Assembly (NCBI GenBank): GCA_046582635.1
Contig: JAYGEA010000056.1
Location: 1-64,000 of the forward strand
DNA from: GCA-2731375 sp046582635
GTDB taxonomy: Bacteria; Pseudomonadota; Alphaproteobacteria; GCA-2731375
Length of the DNA stretch: 64,000 bases
Reading direction: 5' to 3'
This document shows, one piece after another, positions 42,618-51,039 of the stretch. A program made the position numbers and the translations under genes. The notes under the pieces are model-generated. The model was not told the DNA's origin. It searched no databases and was given only the letters and a program-made list of their open reading frames with translations. Positions within the stretch are counted from its first letter, which is position 1; the number at the start of each line of letters is the position of its first letter.

Positions 42618-44261
42618 GTGACCGATCAGAAAACGGTGGACGAATGGCCTGAAGAGGAAGCGGCAGGGGACGCCCCCCGAAAAAATCTACGGGGGCTGCG
42701 GCCACGGGCGGCGAGAGGTCTGCACTTGCAACAGATCGATGAACCGGATGACGGGGATATTTACGCGGGTATCGGCACCGAACTGCGGGCCGAACGCCAG
42801 CGCCGGCAATTGTCCATTGCCGATGTTTCCACCACATTGCGCATACAGAAGTCGCATTTATCGGCCTTGGAAGAAGGCCGGACCGATGACCTGCCGGGGC
42901 CGACTTATGCCATTGGCTTTCTGCGCACCTATGCTGAGTTCCTTGGCCTGGATGGCGAGGAAATCATTCGCCAATACAAACGCGAGGAAACCCTTGTACC
43001 GGGCTCCCGCCGCCTGAACTTCCCCGAACCGGTGGAGGAAGCCCGCCGGCCCGGTCTGACCCTGGCCTTGATTTCACTGATTATCGCCGGTGCCGTCTAT
43101 GGCGGTTGGATTTTCCTGGAGCGGCGGGGTCTGCTGCCCATTGAAATCGTTTCCGAGCCGCCGCAACGTCTGGCGCCCTATCAGACCGCCGCAAAATCGC
43201 CAACGCCCCCGGCTTTCAAGCCGGCGGCGACCGAGGTTGCCCCAACCGTCGGTCCAACCGTCAATGCAACTGCCCCCCAGGTCAAAACGGTGGAAACGCC
43301 TGAAACCGGGTCGGGGGAGGCCGTGAAAGAGGCCGCCGTGGTTACCAAGACCGCGACAGCTGCACCGCCGCTGACGGAGACGGCGCGGCAAGGTGCCACT
43401 GAAAAGGCTGGGCCGGGCGCGGGCGAACGCGCCGCCGCCGCCGACGTCAGCGGCCTGGCCAACACCAATGAGCCAACGATCACCGTAACCCCGAAATATT
43501 CTCGGGAAATTTCACGGAAAACGCCCCCGGAAACAAGAGTTGTCGAGGCCTTGACCGCCAATCCCGCCCATCAAGACCCGAGCCTTTCAAACGAAGTCCC
43601 AGTGACGACAGCGGTGACGATAGCGGCGGCGGAAAAGATGCCCGGGCCGGCCGCGGTCGAGGTCAAGGTCGCCGCCGCGCCCCCGACAGTTGTTCAACCC
43701 GCGTCGACCCGGCCATCGGCCCTGCCCGATACCTCCCCCATGCCGCCGCCCATACAGCACGGGCGCGAGGGCAGCGATGTGGACACCGCCCCGACCATGC
43801 CGGCAATTCAGGCCGCCATTGCCCCGCCACCGCCGCCCGCGGCACCCGCCGCGCCGACCCGGCCCGTGGCGGAGGGTGGTGGGGATACCGCCGCCAGCGG
43901 CGATGAAGGCCGCGCCTCCCTGGCCACGGCGGCCGAAAGCCTGGGCTATCGCCCGCAAGCCTATGGCGCCGCCAATCGTGATGTACGGGTTGTGCTGCGC
44001 GCCCGGGCGGAATCCTGGGTTCAGGTCCAGGGCGCCAACAACGAGCTGTTGCTGACCCGCATGCTGCGCCCCGGCGACAGCTATCACGCCCCAAACCGGA
44101 CCGATCTGGTGCTGATGACCGGCAACGCCGGCGCGATCGAAATTATAGTCGATGGCGAGGCCCTGGGCACCCTGGGGCCAATGGGCCAGGTGCGCCGCAA
44201 TATCAAATTGAACGCGGACCATCTGCGCGGAGAATTGCACGCGCCGGGCAATAACCAATAG
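42618..44261 (+). CDS. rodZ: RodZ-like protein (HTH_25, transmembrane helix, DUF4115)
   Basis: A 547-residue bitopic cytoskeletal protein. The cytoplasmic helix-turn-helix domain (LRAERQRRQLSIADVSTTLRI then LSALEEGRTDDLPGPTYAIGFLRTYAEFLG) binds MreB in other species. The single transmembrane helix is LTLALISLIIAGAVYGG (near residue 145). A long Pro/Ala/Thr-rich periplasmic linker of about 260 residues leads to the DUF4115 domain (VVLRARAESWVQVQGANNELL) at the end. GTG at 42618 is the start. ispG and hisS follow, as in many proteobacteria, so the name rests on domains and order. Confidence 0.9.
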   Translation: MTDQKTVDEWPEEEAAGDAPRKNLRGLRPRAARGLHLQQIDEPDDGDIYAGIGTELRAERQRRQLSIADVSTTLRIQKSHLSALEEGRTDDLPGPTYAIGFLRTYAEFLGLDGEEIIRQYKREETLVPGSRRLNFPEPVEEARRPGLTLALISLIIAGAVYGGWIFLERRGLLPIEIVSEPPQRLAPYQTAAKSPTPPAFKPAATEVAPTVGPTVNATAPQVKTVETPETGSGEAVKEAAVVTKTATAAPPLTETARQGATEKAGPGAGERAAAADVSGLANTNEPTITVTPKYSREISRKTPPETRVVEALTANPAHQDPSLSNEVPVTTAVTIAAAEKMPGPAAVEVKVAAAPPTVVQPASTRPSALPDTSPMPPPIQHGREGSDVDTAPTMPAIQAAIAPPPPPAAPAAPTRPVAEGGGDTAASGDEGRASLATAAESLGYRPQAYGAANRDVRVVLRARAESWVQVQGANNELLLTRMLRPGDSYHAPNRTDLVLMTGNAGAIEIIVDGEALGTLGPMGQVRRNIKLNADHLRGELHAPGNNQ

Positions 44262-44413
44262 CCGCGATCAATTGACTTGAGCCATAGACGTTTGTGAATC
44301 TTTTCTTGATCCGGCCTGTTATCGGCGGCAAATTATTGCTATTGCATCCTGCGCCAACGCCCGGTCCTTCGGGCGATGTGTCAATTGTCCGAGATAATTT
44401 CCGAGATGTTGTC

Positions 44414-45511
44414 ATGAGCCTACGTCCCTATCGAGATATTTACCGCCGTTCCTGCCGCCAGGTCATGGTGGGCGGCGTTGCCGTGGGCGGTGAGGCCCCC
44501 ATCACCGTGCAGTCCATGACCACCACGCCCACCCATGACGCGGCCGCCACCGTGGCCCAGGTGAAGGCGCTGGAAGAGGCCGGGGCTGATATCGTCCGGG
44601 TCTCCTGCCCGGACCAGGCGTCCACCGCCGCTCTGCGCGATATCGTTGATCAGACCAGCGTGCCAATCGTGGCCGACATTCATTTTCACTATAAGCGCGC
44701 CCTGGAAGCGGCCGAAAACGGTGCCGCCTGCCTGCGCATCAACCCAGGCAACATCGGCGCCGAAAGCCGCGTGCGCGAAGTGGTGGCCGCGGCCCGCGCC
44801 AACGGCTGTTCCATGCGCATCGGCGTCAATGCCGGCAGCCTGGAAAAGGAATTATTGGAACGCTACGGCGAACCCTGCCCCGAGGCCATGGTGGAAAGCG
44901 CCTTGAACCATGCCCGCTTGTTGGAAGACAACAACTTCGGTGATTTCAAGATCTCCGTGAAGGCATCGGACGTCTTTTTGTGCGTTGCCGCCTATCACGC
45001 CCTGGCCGAGGCCTGCGATTATCCCCTGCATCTTGGCATTACCGAGGCCGGCGCCCTACGCGGGGGCACGGTAAAATCCTCCATCGGGCTGGGCAGTCTG
45101 CTGTGGGCCGGGATCGGCGATACCATTCGGGTATCGCTCTCCGCCGATCCGGTGGAAGAAGTGCATGCCGGATTTGAAATTTTAAAGTCCCTTGGTCTGC
45201 GCCATCGCGGCGTGTCCATTATTTCGTGCCCGTCCTGCGCCCGGCAGGCCTTTCCGGTGATCAAGACGGTGGAGGCCCTCGAGAAACGCTTGGCGCATAT
45301 CACCACGCCCTTGACCCTGTCGATCATGGGCTGCGTGGTCAATGGCCCCGGCGAGGCGCGGGAGACCGATATCGGGGTAACGGGCGGCGGCAAGGGCACC
45401 CATCTGGTATATTTGAGCGGCGTTGCCGATCATAAAATCGGCGACGACGGCTTCGTCGATCATGTGGTTAAACTGGTCGAGGCCAAGGTTGCCGAAATGC
45501 AGGCGGAGTGA
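44414..45511 (+). CDS. ispG: 4-hydroxy-3-methylbut-2-enyl diphosphate synthase IspG
   Basis: A 365-residue [4Fe-4S] enzyme of the MEP isoprenoid pathway. VGGVAVGGEAPITVQSMTTTPTHD, VADIHFHYKRAL and CLRINPGNIGAE form the TIM-barrel part. The cluster cysteines lie in ISCPSCARQAF and in MGCVVNGPGEARETD near the end. The ATG at 44414 gives MSLRPYRDIYRR, the usual start. It lies between rodZ and hisS, 6 bases before hisS, and probably shares a transcript with them. Confidence 0.96.
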   Translation: MSLRPYRDIYRRSCRQVMVGGVAVGGEAPITVQSMTTTPTHDAAATVAQVKALEEAGADIVRVSCPDQASTAALRDIVDQTSVPIVADIHFHYKRALEAAENGAACLRINPGNIGAESRVREVVAAARANGCSMRIGVNAGSLEKELLERYGEPCPEAMVESALNHARLLEDNNFGDFKISVKASDVFLCVAAYHALAEACDYPLHLGITEAGALRGGTVKSSIGLGSLLWAGIGDTIRVSLSADPVEEVHAGFEILKSLGLRHRGVSIISCPSCARQAFPVIKTVEALEKRLAHITTPLTLSIMGCVVNGPGEARETDIGVTGGGKGTHLVYLSGVADHKIGDDGFVDHVVKLVEAKVAEMQAE

Positions 45512-45517
45512 AGACCG

Positions 45518-46765
45518 ATGGCCAAGGTTCAACCGGTACGCGGCACCCATGACATTGTCGGCGAGACGGCGGCCCGCCACGGCCATGTGGTGGCGACGGC
45601 GCGGGATTGCGCCCGCCGCTTTGGCTTTGGCGATATTGATGTGCCCATTTTCGAATTCACGCCGATCTTTGCCCGCACCATGGGGGAAGGCTCGGACGTG
45701 GTGCGCAAGGAGATGTACTCCTTCACCGATCGCGGTGGCGAGGACATCACCCTGCGGCCGGAATTTACCGCCGGCATCTGCCGCGCCTTTATCTCCAACG
45801 GCATGCAGCAGGATCTGCCCCTGAAGTTTTTCGCCCACGGCCCGGCCTTTCGCTATGAAAGGCCGCAAAAGGGCCGCCAGCGCCAGTTCCATCAGATCGA
45901 TGCCGAGATCCTGGGCGTCGAAGGCCCCGGCGCGGATATTGAGATCATCACCCTGGGCGCCGAAATTCTGCATGATCTGGGCGTTCTGGACAGCTGCGTG
46001 CTGGAACTGAACACCTTGGGCGATCCGGACAGCCGGAAAGGTTACCGCGACGCCTTGGTGACGTATTTCTCCGATCATAGGGCGCAATTGTCCGAGGACT
46101 CCATCGACCGGCTGGGCCGTAACCCCTTGCGCATTCTCGATTCCAAGGACGAAGGGGACCAGAAAATTGTCGTCGATGCGCCCTTGATGGCGGAATTCCT
46201 GAACCCGGAGAGCCAGGACTTTTTCGCCGCCGTCCGCGCCGGGTTGGATGTGCTGGAAATCGCATACAATTTGAACCCGCGTTTGGTCCGCGGCCTGGAT
46301 TACTATACCCACACCGCATTTGAATTCGTCACCGATGCCCTTGGTGCCCAGGGCGCGGTGATCGCCGGCGGCCGCTATGACGGCCTGATCAAGATGCTGG
46401 GCGGCCCGCCCACGCCGGGCATCGGCTGGGCGGGAGGCGTTGAACGCCTTGCCATGCTGGCCGCCCATGCCCCCGAACCCGACCGCCCCATTGCCTTTGT
46501 ACCCATGGGCGAGGCGGCGGAGAAAATTGCCCTGAAAATGTGCCACGGCCTGCGCCGGGATGGCTTTGTCGTGGACATGGCCTTTCGCGGCAATTTGAGC
46601 CGGCGGTTGAAACGGGCCAACAAGGTGAATGCCCGCGCGGCCCTGATCCTGGGCGATGATGAAATTGCCAAGGGCATCATCACCCTGCGCGATCTGGATG
46701 CCGGGGGACAACAAGACGTGGCCCTGGACGATGTCGCCGCCCATCTGCGATTGTTGCCGTCATGA
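45518..46765 (+). CDS. hisS: Histidine-tRNA ligase
   Basis: A 415-residue class II aminoacyl-tRNA synthetase. Motif 1 surrounds RGTHDIVGETAARH, motif 2 is TLRPEFTAGICRAF with FRYERPQKGRQRQFHQ, the histidine-A loop is LVRGLDYYTHTAFEF, and motif 3 is PGIGWAGGVERLAML. The C-terminal anticodon domain follows (IAFVPMGEAAEKIAL). It overlaps prfA by 4 bases. Confidence 0.96.
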   Translation: MAKVQPVRGTHDIVGETAARHGHVVATARDCARRFGFGDIDVPIFEFTPIFARTMGEGSDVVRKEMYSFTDRGGEDITLRPEFTAGICRAFISNGMQQDLPLKFFAHGPAFRYERPQKGRQRQFHQIDAEILGVEGPGADIEIITLGAEILHDLGVLDSCVLELNTLGDPDSRKGYRDALVTYFSDHRAQLSEDSIDRLGRNPLRILDSKDEGDQKIVVDAPLMAEFLNPESQDFFAAVRAGLDVLEIAYNLNPRLVRGLDYYTHTAFEFVTDALGAQGAVIAGGRYDGLIKMLGGPPTPGIGWAGGVERLAMLAAHAPEPDRPIAFVPMGEAAEKIALKMCHGLRRDGFVVDMAFRGNLSRRLKRANKVNARAALILGDDEIAKGIITLRDLDAGGQQDVALDDVAAHLRLLPS

Positions 46766-47841
46766 TTGGCGAAGAACAAATAGACGGCATCCTCAAACGC
46801 CTGGCAGAGCTTGAAGCCACCATGGCGGCGGGCGGCGACAGCGAAGTTTTCGTCCGCCTGTCCAAGGACTATGCCGAATTGGCGCCCGTGGCCAAGACGG
46901 CCCGGGCGGTGCGGGAACTACGCATGGAAATCGCCGATCTGGGCGGCATGGTGGCCGACCCGGACAGCGATGACGAGATGCGGGCCTTGGCGACCGAGGA
47001 AATGGCGGCGGCGCGGGAACGCCTGCCGGCATTGGAAGGGGACCTGCAGCTGGCCATGCTGCCCCGCGATGCGGCCGACACAAAGAATGCCATATTGGAA
47101 ATTCGGGCCGGTACGGGCGGTGATGAAGCGGCCCTGTTCGCGGCCGATTTGTTGCGCATGTATCAACGCTATGCCGAGATCAGCGGCTGGAAGTTCGAGC
47201 TGATGGATTTGAGCGGTTCCGATCTGGGCGGTATTCGTGACGCGGTGGCATCCATCAGCGGGCGGGGCGTGTTCGCGAAACTGAAGTTCGAATCCGGGGT
47301 GCATCGGGTCCAACGGGTGCCGGAAACGGAATCCCAGGGCCGCATTCATACCTCCGCCGCCACCGTCGCCGTGCTGCCCGAGGCGGAGGAGATCGACGTG
47401 GAGATCAATCCATCCGACCTGCGCGTAGATACCTACCGGGCCCAGGGGGCCGGCGGTCAGCACGTCAACAAGACCGACTCGGCCATTCGCATCACCCATC
47501 TGCCCACGGGCATCGTGGTGCAATGCCAGGACAACAAATCCCAGCACAAGAACCGCGCCAAGGCCATGAAGGTGTTGCGCGCGCGCATGTACGATGTGGA
47601 GCGGCAAAAGATCGATGGGGAGCGCGCCGCCGACCGCAAGGAACAGGTCGGCAGCGGCGACCGTTCGGAACGCATCCGCACCTATAACTTCCCCCAAGGC
47701 CGGGTCACCGACCACCGCATCAACCTGACTTTGTACAAGCTGGACAAAATGATGAGCGGCGAGGCGGTGGACGAGGTGGTGGACGCCCTGATCGCCGATC
47801 ACCAGGCCAGTTTACTGGCCGATTTGGAATCCCATGGCTAA
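46762..47841 (+). CDS. prfA: Peptide chain release factor 1
   Basis: A 359-residue release factor that ends translation at UAA and UAG. The GGQ motif is in YRAQGAGGQHVNKTDSAIRI near residue 230. The codon-recognition tripeptide in HRVQRVPETESQGRIHTS reads P-E-T, a variant of the common P-x-T of RF1. The Gln of GGQ is the methylation target of PrmC, which is encoded next and overlaps by 8 bases. Confidence 0.96.
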   Translation: MIGEEQIDGILKRLAELEATMAAGGDSEVFVRLSKDYAELAPVAKTARAVRELRMEIADLGGMVADPDSDDEMRALATEEMAAARERLPALEGDLQLAMLPRDAADTKNAILEIRAGTGGDEAALFAADLLRMYQRYAEISGWKFELMDLSGSDLGGIRDAVASISGRGVFAKLKFESGVHRVQRVPETESQGRIHTSAATVAVLPEAEEIDVEINPSDLRVDTYRAQGAGGQHVNKTDSAIRITHLPTGIVVQCQDNKSQHKNRAKAMKVLRARMYDVERQKIDGERAADRKEQVGSGDRSERIRTYNFPQGRVTDHRINLTLYKLDKMMSGEAVDEVVDALIADHQASLLADLESHG

Positions 47842-48727
47842 TGGCAATAGTGCTCAGGGCTGTGTCGCCGCGCCAAGTTTGACCCTGCGCCAGGCCTTGG
47901 CGGCCGCCGGCCGGGATCTGGCCGCCGCCAACATTGAAGACCCCCTATTGGATGCCGCCTTGTTGCTGGCCCATGCGGTCGGCGGCGACCGGCTGACCCT
48001 GATCCGGGATGGGGAAAGGACGCTCGACCTTTCGGAGGCGCAGGCGTTTGCCGGGCTGATCACCGCCCGGGCGGCGGGCAAGCCGGTCTCGCGCCTGCGG
48101 GGCCGGCGAGAATTCTGGAGCCTTGATCTGGCGATCGATGAGGACGTCCTGGACCCGCGCCCCGATAGTGAAACTGCCGTTGCGGCCGGCCTCGAGCTGC
48201 TTGCCGACGTGGATGGCGCTTACCGCATCGCCGATTTTGGTACCGGTTCGGGCTGCCTGCTTCTCGCCTTATTGGTGGAACGGCCAGGGGCTTGGGGTAT
48301 CGGCGTGGATATCTCGCCCCCCGCCGCCCGGATCGCCAGACGCAATGCCGAGGACCTGGCCTTGTCCGGGCGGGCCCATTTCATCACCGGGGACTGGGGC
48401 GAGTCATTGGCGCCGGGGTTTGATCTGATCGTCGCCAACCCGCCCTATATCCCATCGGCCGATATCGCCCATTTGGCGCCGGAGGTTCGCTGCCACGACC
48501 CGGCCCTGGCGCTGGACGGCGGCGGCGACGGCATGACGGCCTACCGGGCCCTGGCCCCCGGCCTGAAGCGATTGTTGAAAGCATCCGGCCAGGCGGTGCT
48601 GGAATGCGGCCATGATCAGGCCGCCGGGCTGGCGGAGGTCCTGGTCGCGGCGGGATTGCGTTTCGAAGGGGTTCACGCGGATTTGGCGGGCCTGGACCGC
48701 TGTGTGCGGGTATCAAGGGGGCAGTAA
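47834..48727 (+). CDS. prmC: Release factor glutamine methyltransferase PrmC
   Basis: A 297-residue SAM-dependent methyltransferase that modifies the GGQ glutamine of release factors. An N-terminal helical domain (residues about 10-90) is followed by RREFWSLDLAIDEDVLDPRPDSE, the SAM motif ADFGTGSGCLLLALL and the catalytic IVANPPYIPSADI near residue 200. It overlaps prfA by 8 bases. After its stop an A-run and T-run (48726-48745) could act as a weak terminator. Confidence 0.95.
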   Translation: MANGNSAQGCVAAPSLTLRQALAAAGRDLAAANIEDPLLDAALLLAHAVGGDRLTLIRDGERTLDLSEAQAFAGLITARAAGKPVSRLRGRREFWSLDLAIDEDVLDPRPDSETAVAAGLELLADVDGAYRIADFGTGSGCLLLALLVERPGAWGIGVDISPPAARIARRNAEDLALSGRAHFITGDWGESLAPGFDLIVANPPYIPSADIAHLAPEVRCHDPALALDGGGDGMTAYRALAPGLKRLLKASGQAVLECGHDQAAGLAEVLVAAGLRFEGVHADLAGLDRCVRVSRGQ

Positions 48728-49111
48728 AAAAAGTGTTGGTTTTTTAACTCATAAGGGCTAGTTTCCTTTGCGAACGGCAAGGAACGACCGCCGCGCCAGC
48801 AAGACCGGATCATAAAGATCAACTGGCGTGACCGGACGGGCGGTTCCCAAAAAAAGACATACCCACATTGCAGACCGGAAATCTGAGGCCCACCCTTTAA
48901 GTTCAAGGGTTACATTTAAGGCCTAAACAACAGACAACCTATCGGCAGACGGCATGTCTTGGTTCGATTGAAGGCATCGGCGAGATTTTCGGCCGCTGGA
49001 ATTCCGGCGGTTGGAGTGCGGTAAATTTGCTGCATGTGGAATTTGGCCGGCGCGTCGATCATGGGGACCCTGAATTGGCGTTCAATTGTGGAAATAACTA
49101 ATGACGGTGCT
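48728..49111. other. 384-base intergenic leader ahead of the DUF4167 gene
   Basis: No convincing gene is present. A short hairpin (TTCCTT and AAGGAA with GC pairs, 48763-48784) lies near the left end, and CCCTTTAAGTTCAAGGG-type symmetry near 48892-48908. A promoter for the downstream gene must lie here, but I cannot place it with confidence, nor identify a riboswitch or small RNA. Confidence 0.4.
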
Positions 49112-49909
49112 ATGAGACAGAGCGGACCTCAAAGACGGGGACGTGGCCGTCCCAGCGGTCGCAGGGGATTTAACAACCCCCCCAATAGAAGCTATGACAG
49201 CAACGGACCGGAAGTGAAAATCCGGGGCACCGCGTCGACGGTCTATGAAAAATACCAGGCCTTGGCGCGGGACGCGACAACATCGGGCGACCGGGTGGCG
49301 GCGGAAAATTATTTTCAGCACGCCGAACATTACTATCGCGTCCTGCAAGCGACGAAGCCGCCGCAGCCGGCCGGTGAAGGTGATCAGCGTGGTGATCAGC
49401 GAAATGATCAACGTGGCGATCAGCGCGATAACCGGGGCCACAGTCAGCAAAATGATCAACAGAATAGGGACGTCCGCGACAATGATGCCCGCGACGATGA
49501 CGCCTCGACGGGCGCCGATGACGAAGTCGTCGAGGTAACCGGCGAAGCATCTGGTTCGGCAACGCAAGCCGAGGCAACGCACCTAGACGAGCCGGTCGTG
49601 GATGCCGCAGATACCGGGGCCATTGGCGTCGATAAGGACCAGGAACGCGCGATGCCGATGAACCCGGCGGAACTGGCGGCCATGTCGGAAAGCGGCCGTG
49701 GCGCCCGTCCAACGGCAGAGCCTCAAGCGACCGAGCACAGCACCGCCTTGCAAGACTCCAATGGCTCGGATAATGACGGCGAAACGGCCGCGCCCGCCCC
49801 CCGCCGGCAACCACGCCGCCGCCGCCGCCCCGCGGCTGAAGCCGTTGCGGCCAAGGCCGACGAAGCATCCGCACCCGAGCCCGTGGTGGAAGACGTGGAA
49901 CCTAGCTGA
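49112..49909 (+). CDS. DUF4167 domain-containing protein
   Basis: A 265-residue protein. The N-terminal DUF4167 part (residues about 1-85) shows a basic RGRGRPSGRRG start, RSYDSNGPEVKIRGTASTVYEKY and AENYFQHAEHYYRVL, which is typical of alphaproteobacteria. A Gln/Asp/Arg repeat (GDQRGDQRNDQRGDQ, residues about 95-115) and an acidic then basic low-complexity tail follow. The family is suspected to bind RNA, but the role is unproven. ATG at 49112 is chosen as the family begins with M-R-Q; an upstream in-frame ATG at 49034 has no match. Confidence 0.85.
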   Translation: MRQSGPQRRGRGRPSGRRGFNNPPNRSYDSNGPEVKIRGTASTVYEKYQALARDATTSGDRVAAENYFQHAEHYYRVLQATKPPQPAGEGDQRGDQRNDQRGDQRDNRGHSQQNDQQNRDVRDNDARDDDASTGADDEVVEVTGEASGSATQAEATHLDEPVVDAADTGAIGVDKDQERAMPMNPAELAAMSESGRGARPTAEPQATEHSTALQDSNGSDNDGETAAPAPRRQPRRRRRPAAEAVAAKADEASAPEPVVEDVEPS

Positions 49910-50059
49910 CAGCCCTCGGCGTCACGGTTCTTGGGATTTGGCAGCCTTCGGGGTGCCCACTGTCGGGGTGACGCCCATCAGCGTGCCACCCGTCAGATCA
50001 AACAGCCCAAAATTGGCATCAATTTTCGGCTGATAATTTGATCTAATTCAATGCGTTAA

Positions 50060-50095
50060 CGCAACTTATCTGCGTTCAAAAGAACGCAGGTTGCG
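50060..50095. terminator. Convergent hairpin between DUF4167 and MOSC genes
   Basis: CTGCGTTC, loop AAAA, GAACGCAG is a perfect 8-bp stem, extended across a short bulge by CGCAAC/GTTGCG. It ends one base from the MOSC stop codon. No T-tract follows, so termination strength is uncertain. Confidence 0.5.
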
Positions 50096-50851
50096 CTAGG
50101 GCGCGGTAACGGTATCGCCCGGCCTTATGGTGCCGCCCTTAACAACGTCGATGTAGATGCCCATGTCCCCGTGGCCGAAAGCCCGTTGCAATTGCAGGGG
50201 GATATTGGCATCCCGGGCGGCGGTTTCCAGATTTACGTTGGTCGCGGCACAACGTTCAATCCGCGACAGGCCCTTGACCGTTACGTCGCCAATCTGAAAT
50301 TCCTTGCCGCACCAATCGAACTCCTGCCATGGCATGCCGGTGTCGAAATACAGATTGGCGCGAAACCGCAAGGGGTCCAGGGGTACCTTCATGACCCGCT
50401 CCAGCTCCCGCAATGAGGAAATGTTGACCAGCGAGAGACAATGGCGCGGCACATCGGAAAAGGTATGCTCCCGGGCGCGGAGCAGTTTCGGGCTGCCCCG
50501 CACCTCGTCCGCCATAAAGGCGGCGAAGAATTGCTCGATCATCTGCCGGCCCACGGGCAGATCGAGGCGGCCGCGGGCCACCTGTTTGCCATCGCGCTCA
50601 ATCACCAGTTCCTTGGTGTCGTCCAGATAGCGGCTGCGAAGGGCGGCCAAACGCTCGTTGCGGGCCAGCATCAGAAATTTCGTCTTGGGCAAAAACTTTG
50701 GCTTCGCCGTATCGAATTGGGTCGAACCATGGGCCAGGGCAAAAGCCCGGTCCAAGGGAATGCAGCGGCCCGGCGTCAATTGGGCCGCTGTCATGGCTTC
50801 CGGGCTTAATCCTTTCACCGGGTAACGGAATATCTGCGCGATACGGCTCAT
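50096..50851 (-). CDS. MOSC domain-containing protein
   Basis: A 251-residue protein with an N-terminal MOSC beta-barrel (IAQIFRYPVKGLSPEAM and LDRAFALAHG) and a C-terminal MOSC domain (RFRANLYFDTGMPWQEFDW, then LSRIERCAATNVNLETAARD with the conserved Cys). MOSC proteins handle molybdenum cofactor or reduce N-hydroxylated compounds; the substrate here is unknown. It is a single gene, convergent with the DUF4167 gene and divergent from clpB. The 188 bases before clpB show no heat-shock promoter that I could recognise with confidence. Confidence 0.9.
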   Translation of the reverse strand: MSRIAQIFRYPVKGLSPEAMTAAQLTPGRCIPLDRAFALAHGSTQFDTAKPKFLPKTKFLMLARNERLAALRSRYLDDTKELVIERDGKQVARGRLDLPVGRQMIEQFFAAFMADEVRGSPKLLRAREHTFSDVPRHCLSLVNISSLRELERVMKVPLDPLRFRANLYFDTGMPWQEFDWCGKEFQIGDVTVKGLSRIERCAATNVNLETAARDANIPLQLQRAFGHGDMGIYIDVVKGGTIRPGDTVTAP

Positions 50852-51039
50852 GGTGGTCCCGTTTAATGCGGTTCTTGGGTCTTGTGTTGCGCATGGGCAA
50901 CACCATATTCAGAAAGTGTTACAAGCTCCTGTGGTTGCTTCATAGAAGGACCGGGGATTAACTGCAAGGCGTTGATTACAGGCCCTCTTTTAGGGTTGTA
51001 TGAGGCGTGCTTGTACCTTGGTACTAGAAGGATGACAGC

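Noticed and set aside
49375..49470. Short repeats in the DUF4167 gene as a CRISPR or minisatellite array
   Set aside because: They are an in-frame coding repeat (GDQR/NDQR units), with no spacers.
50975..51035. Heat-shock (sigma-32) promoter before clpB
   Set aside because: No pair of boxes with acceptable spacing could be found by eye, although such a promoter is expected.
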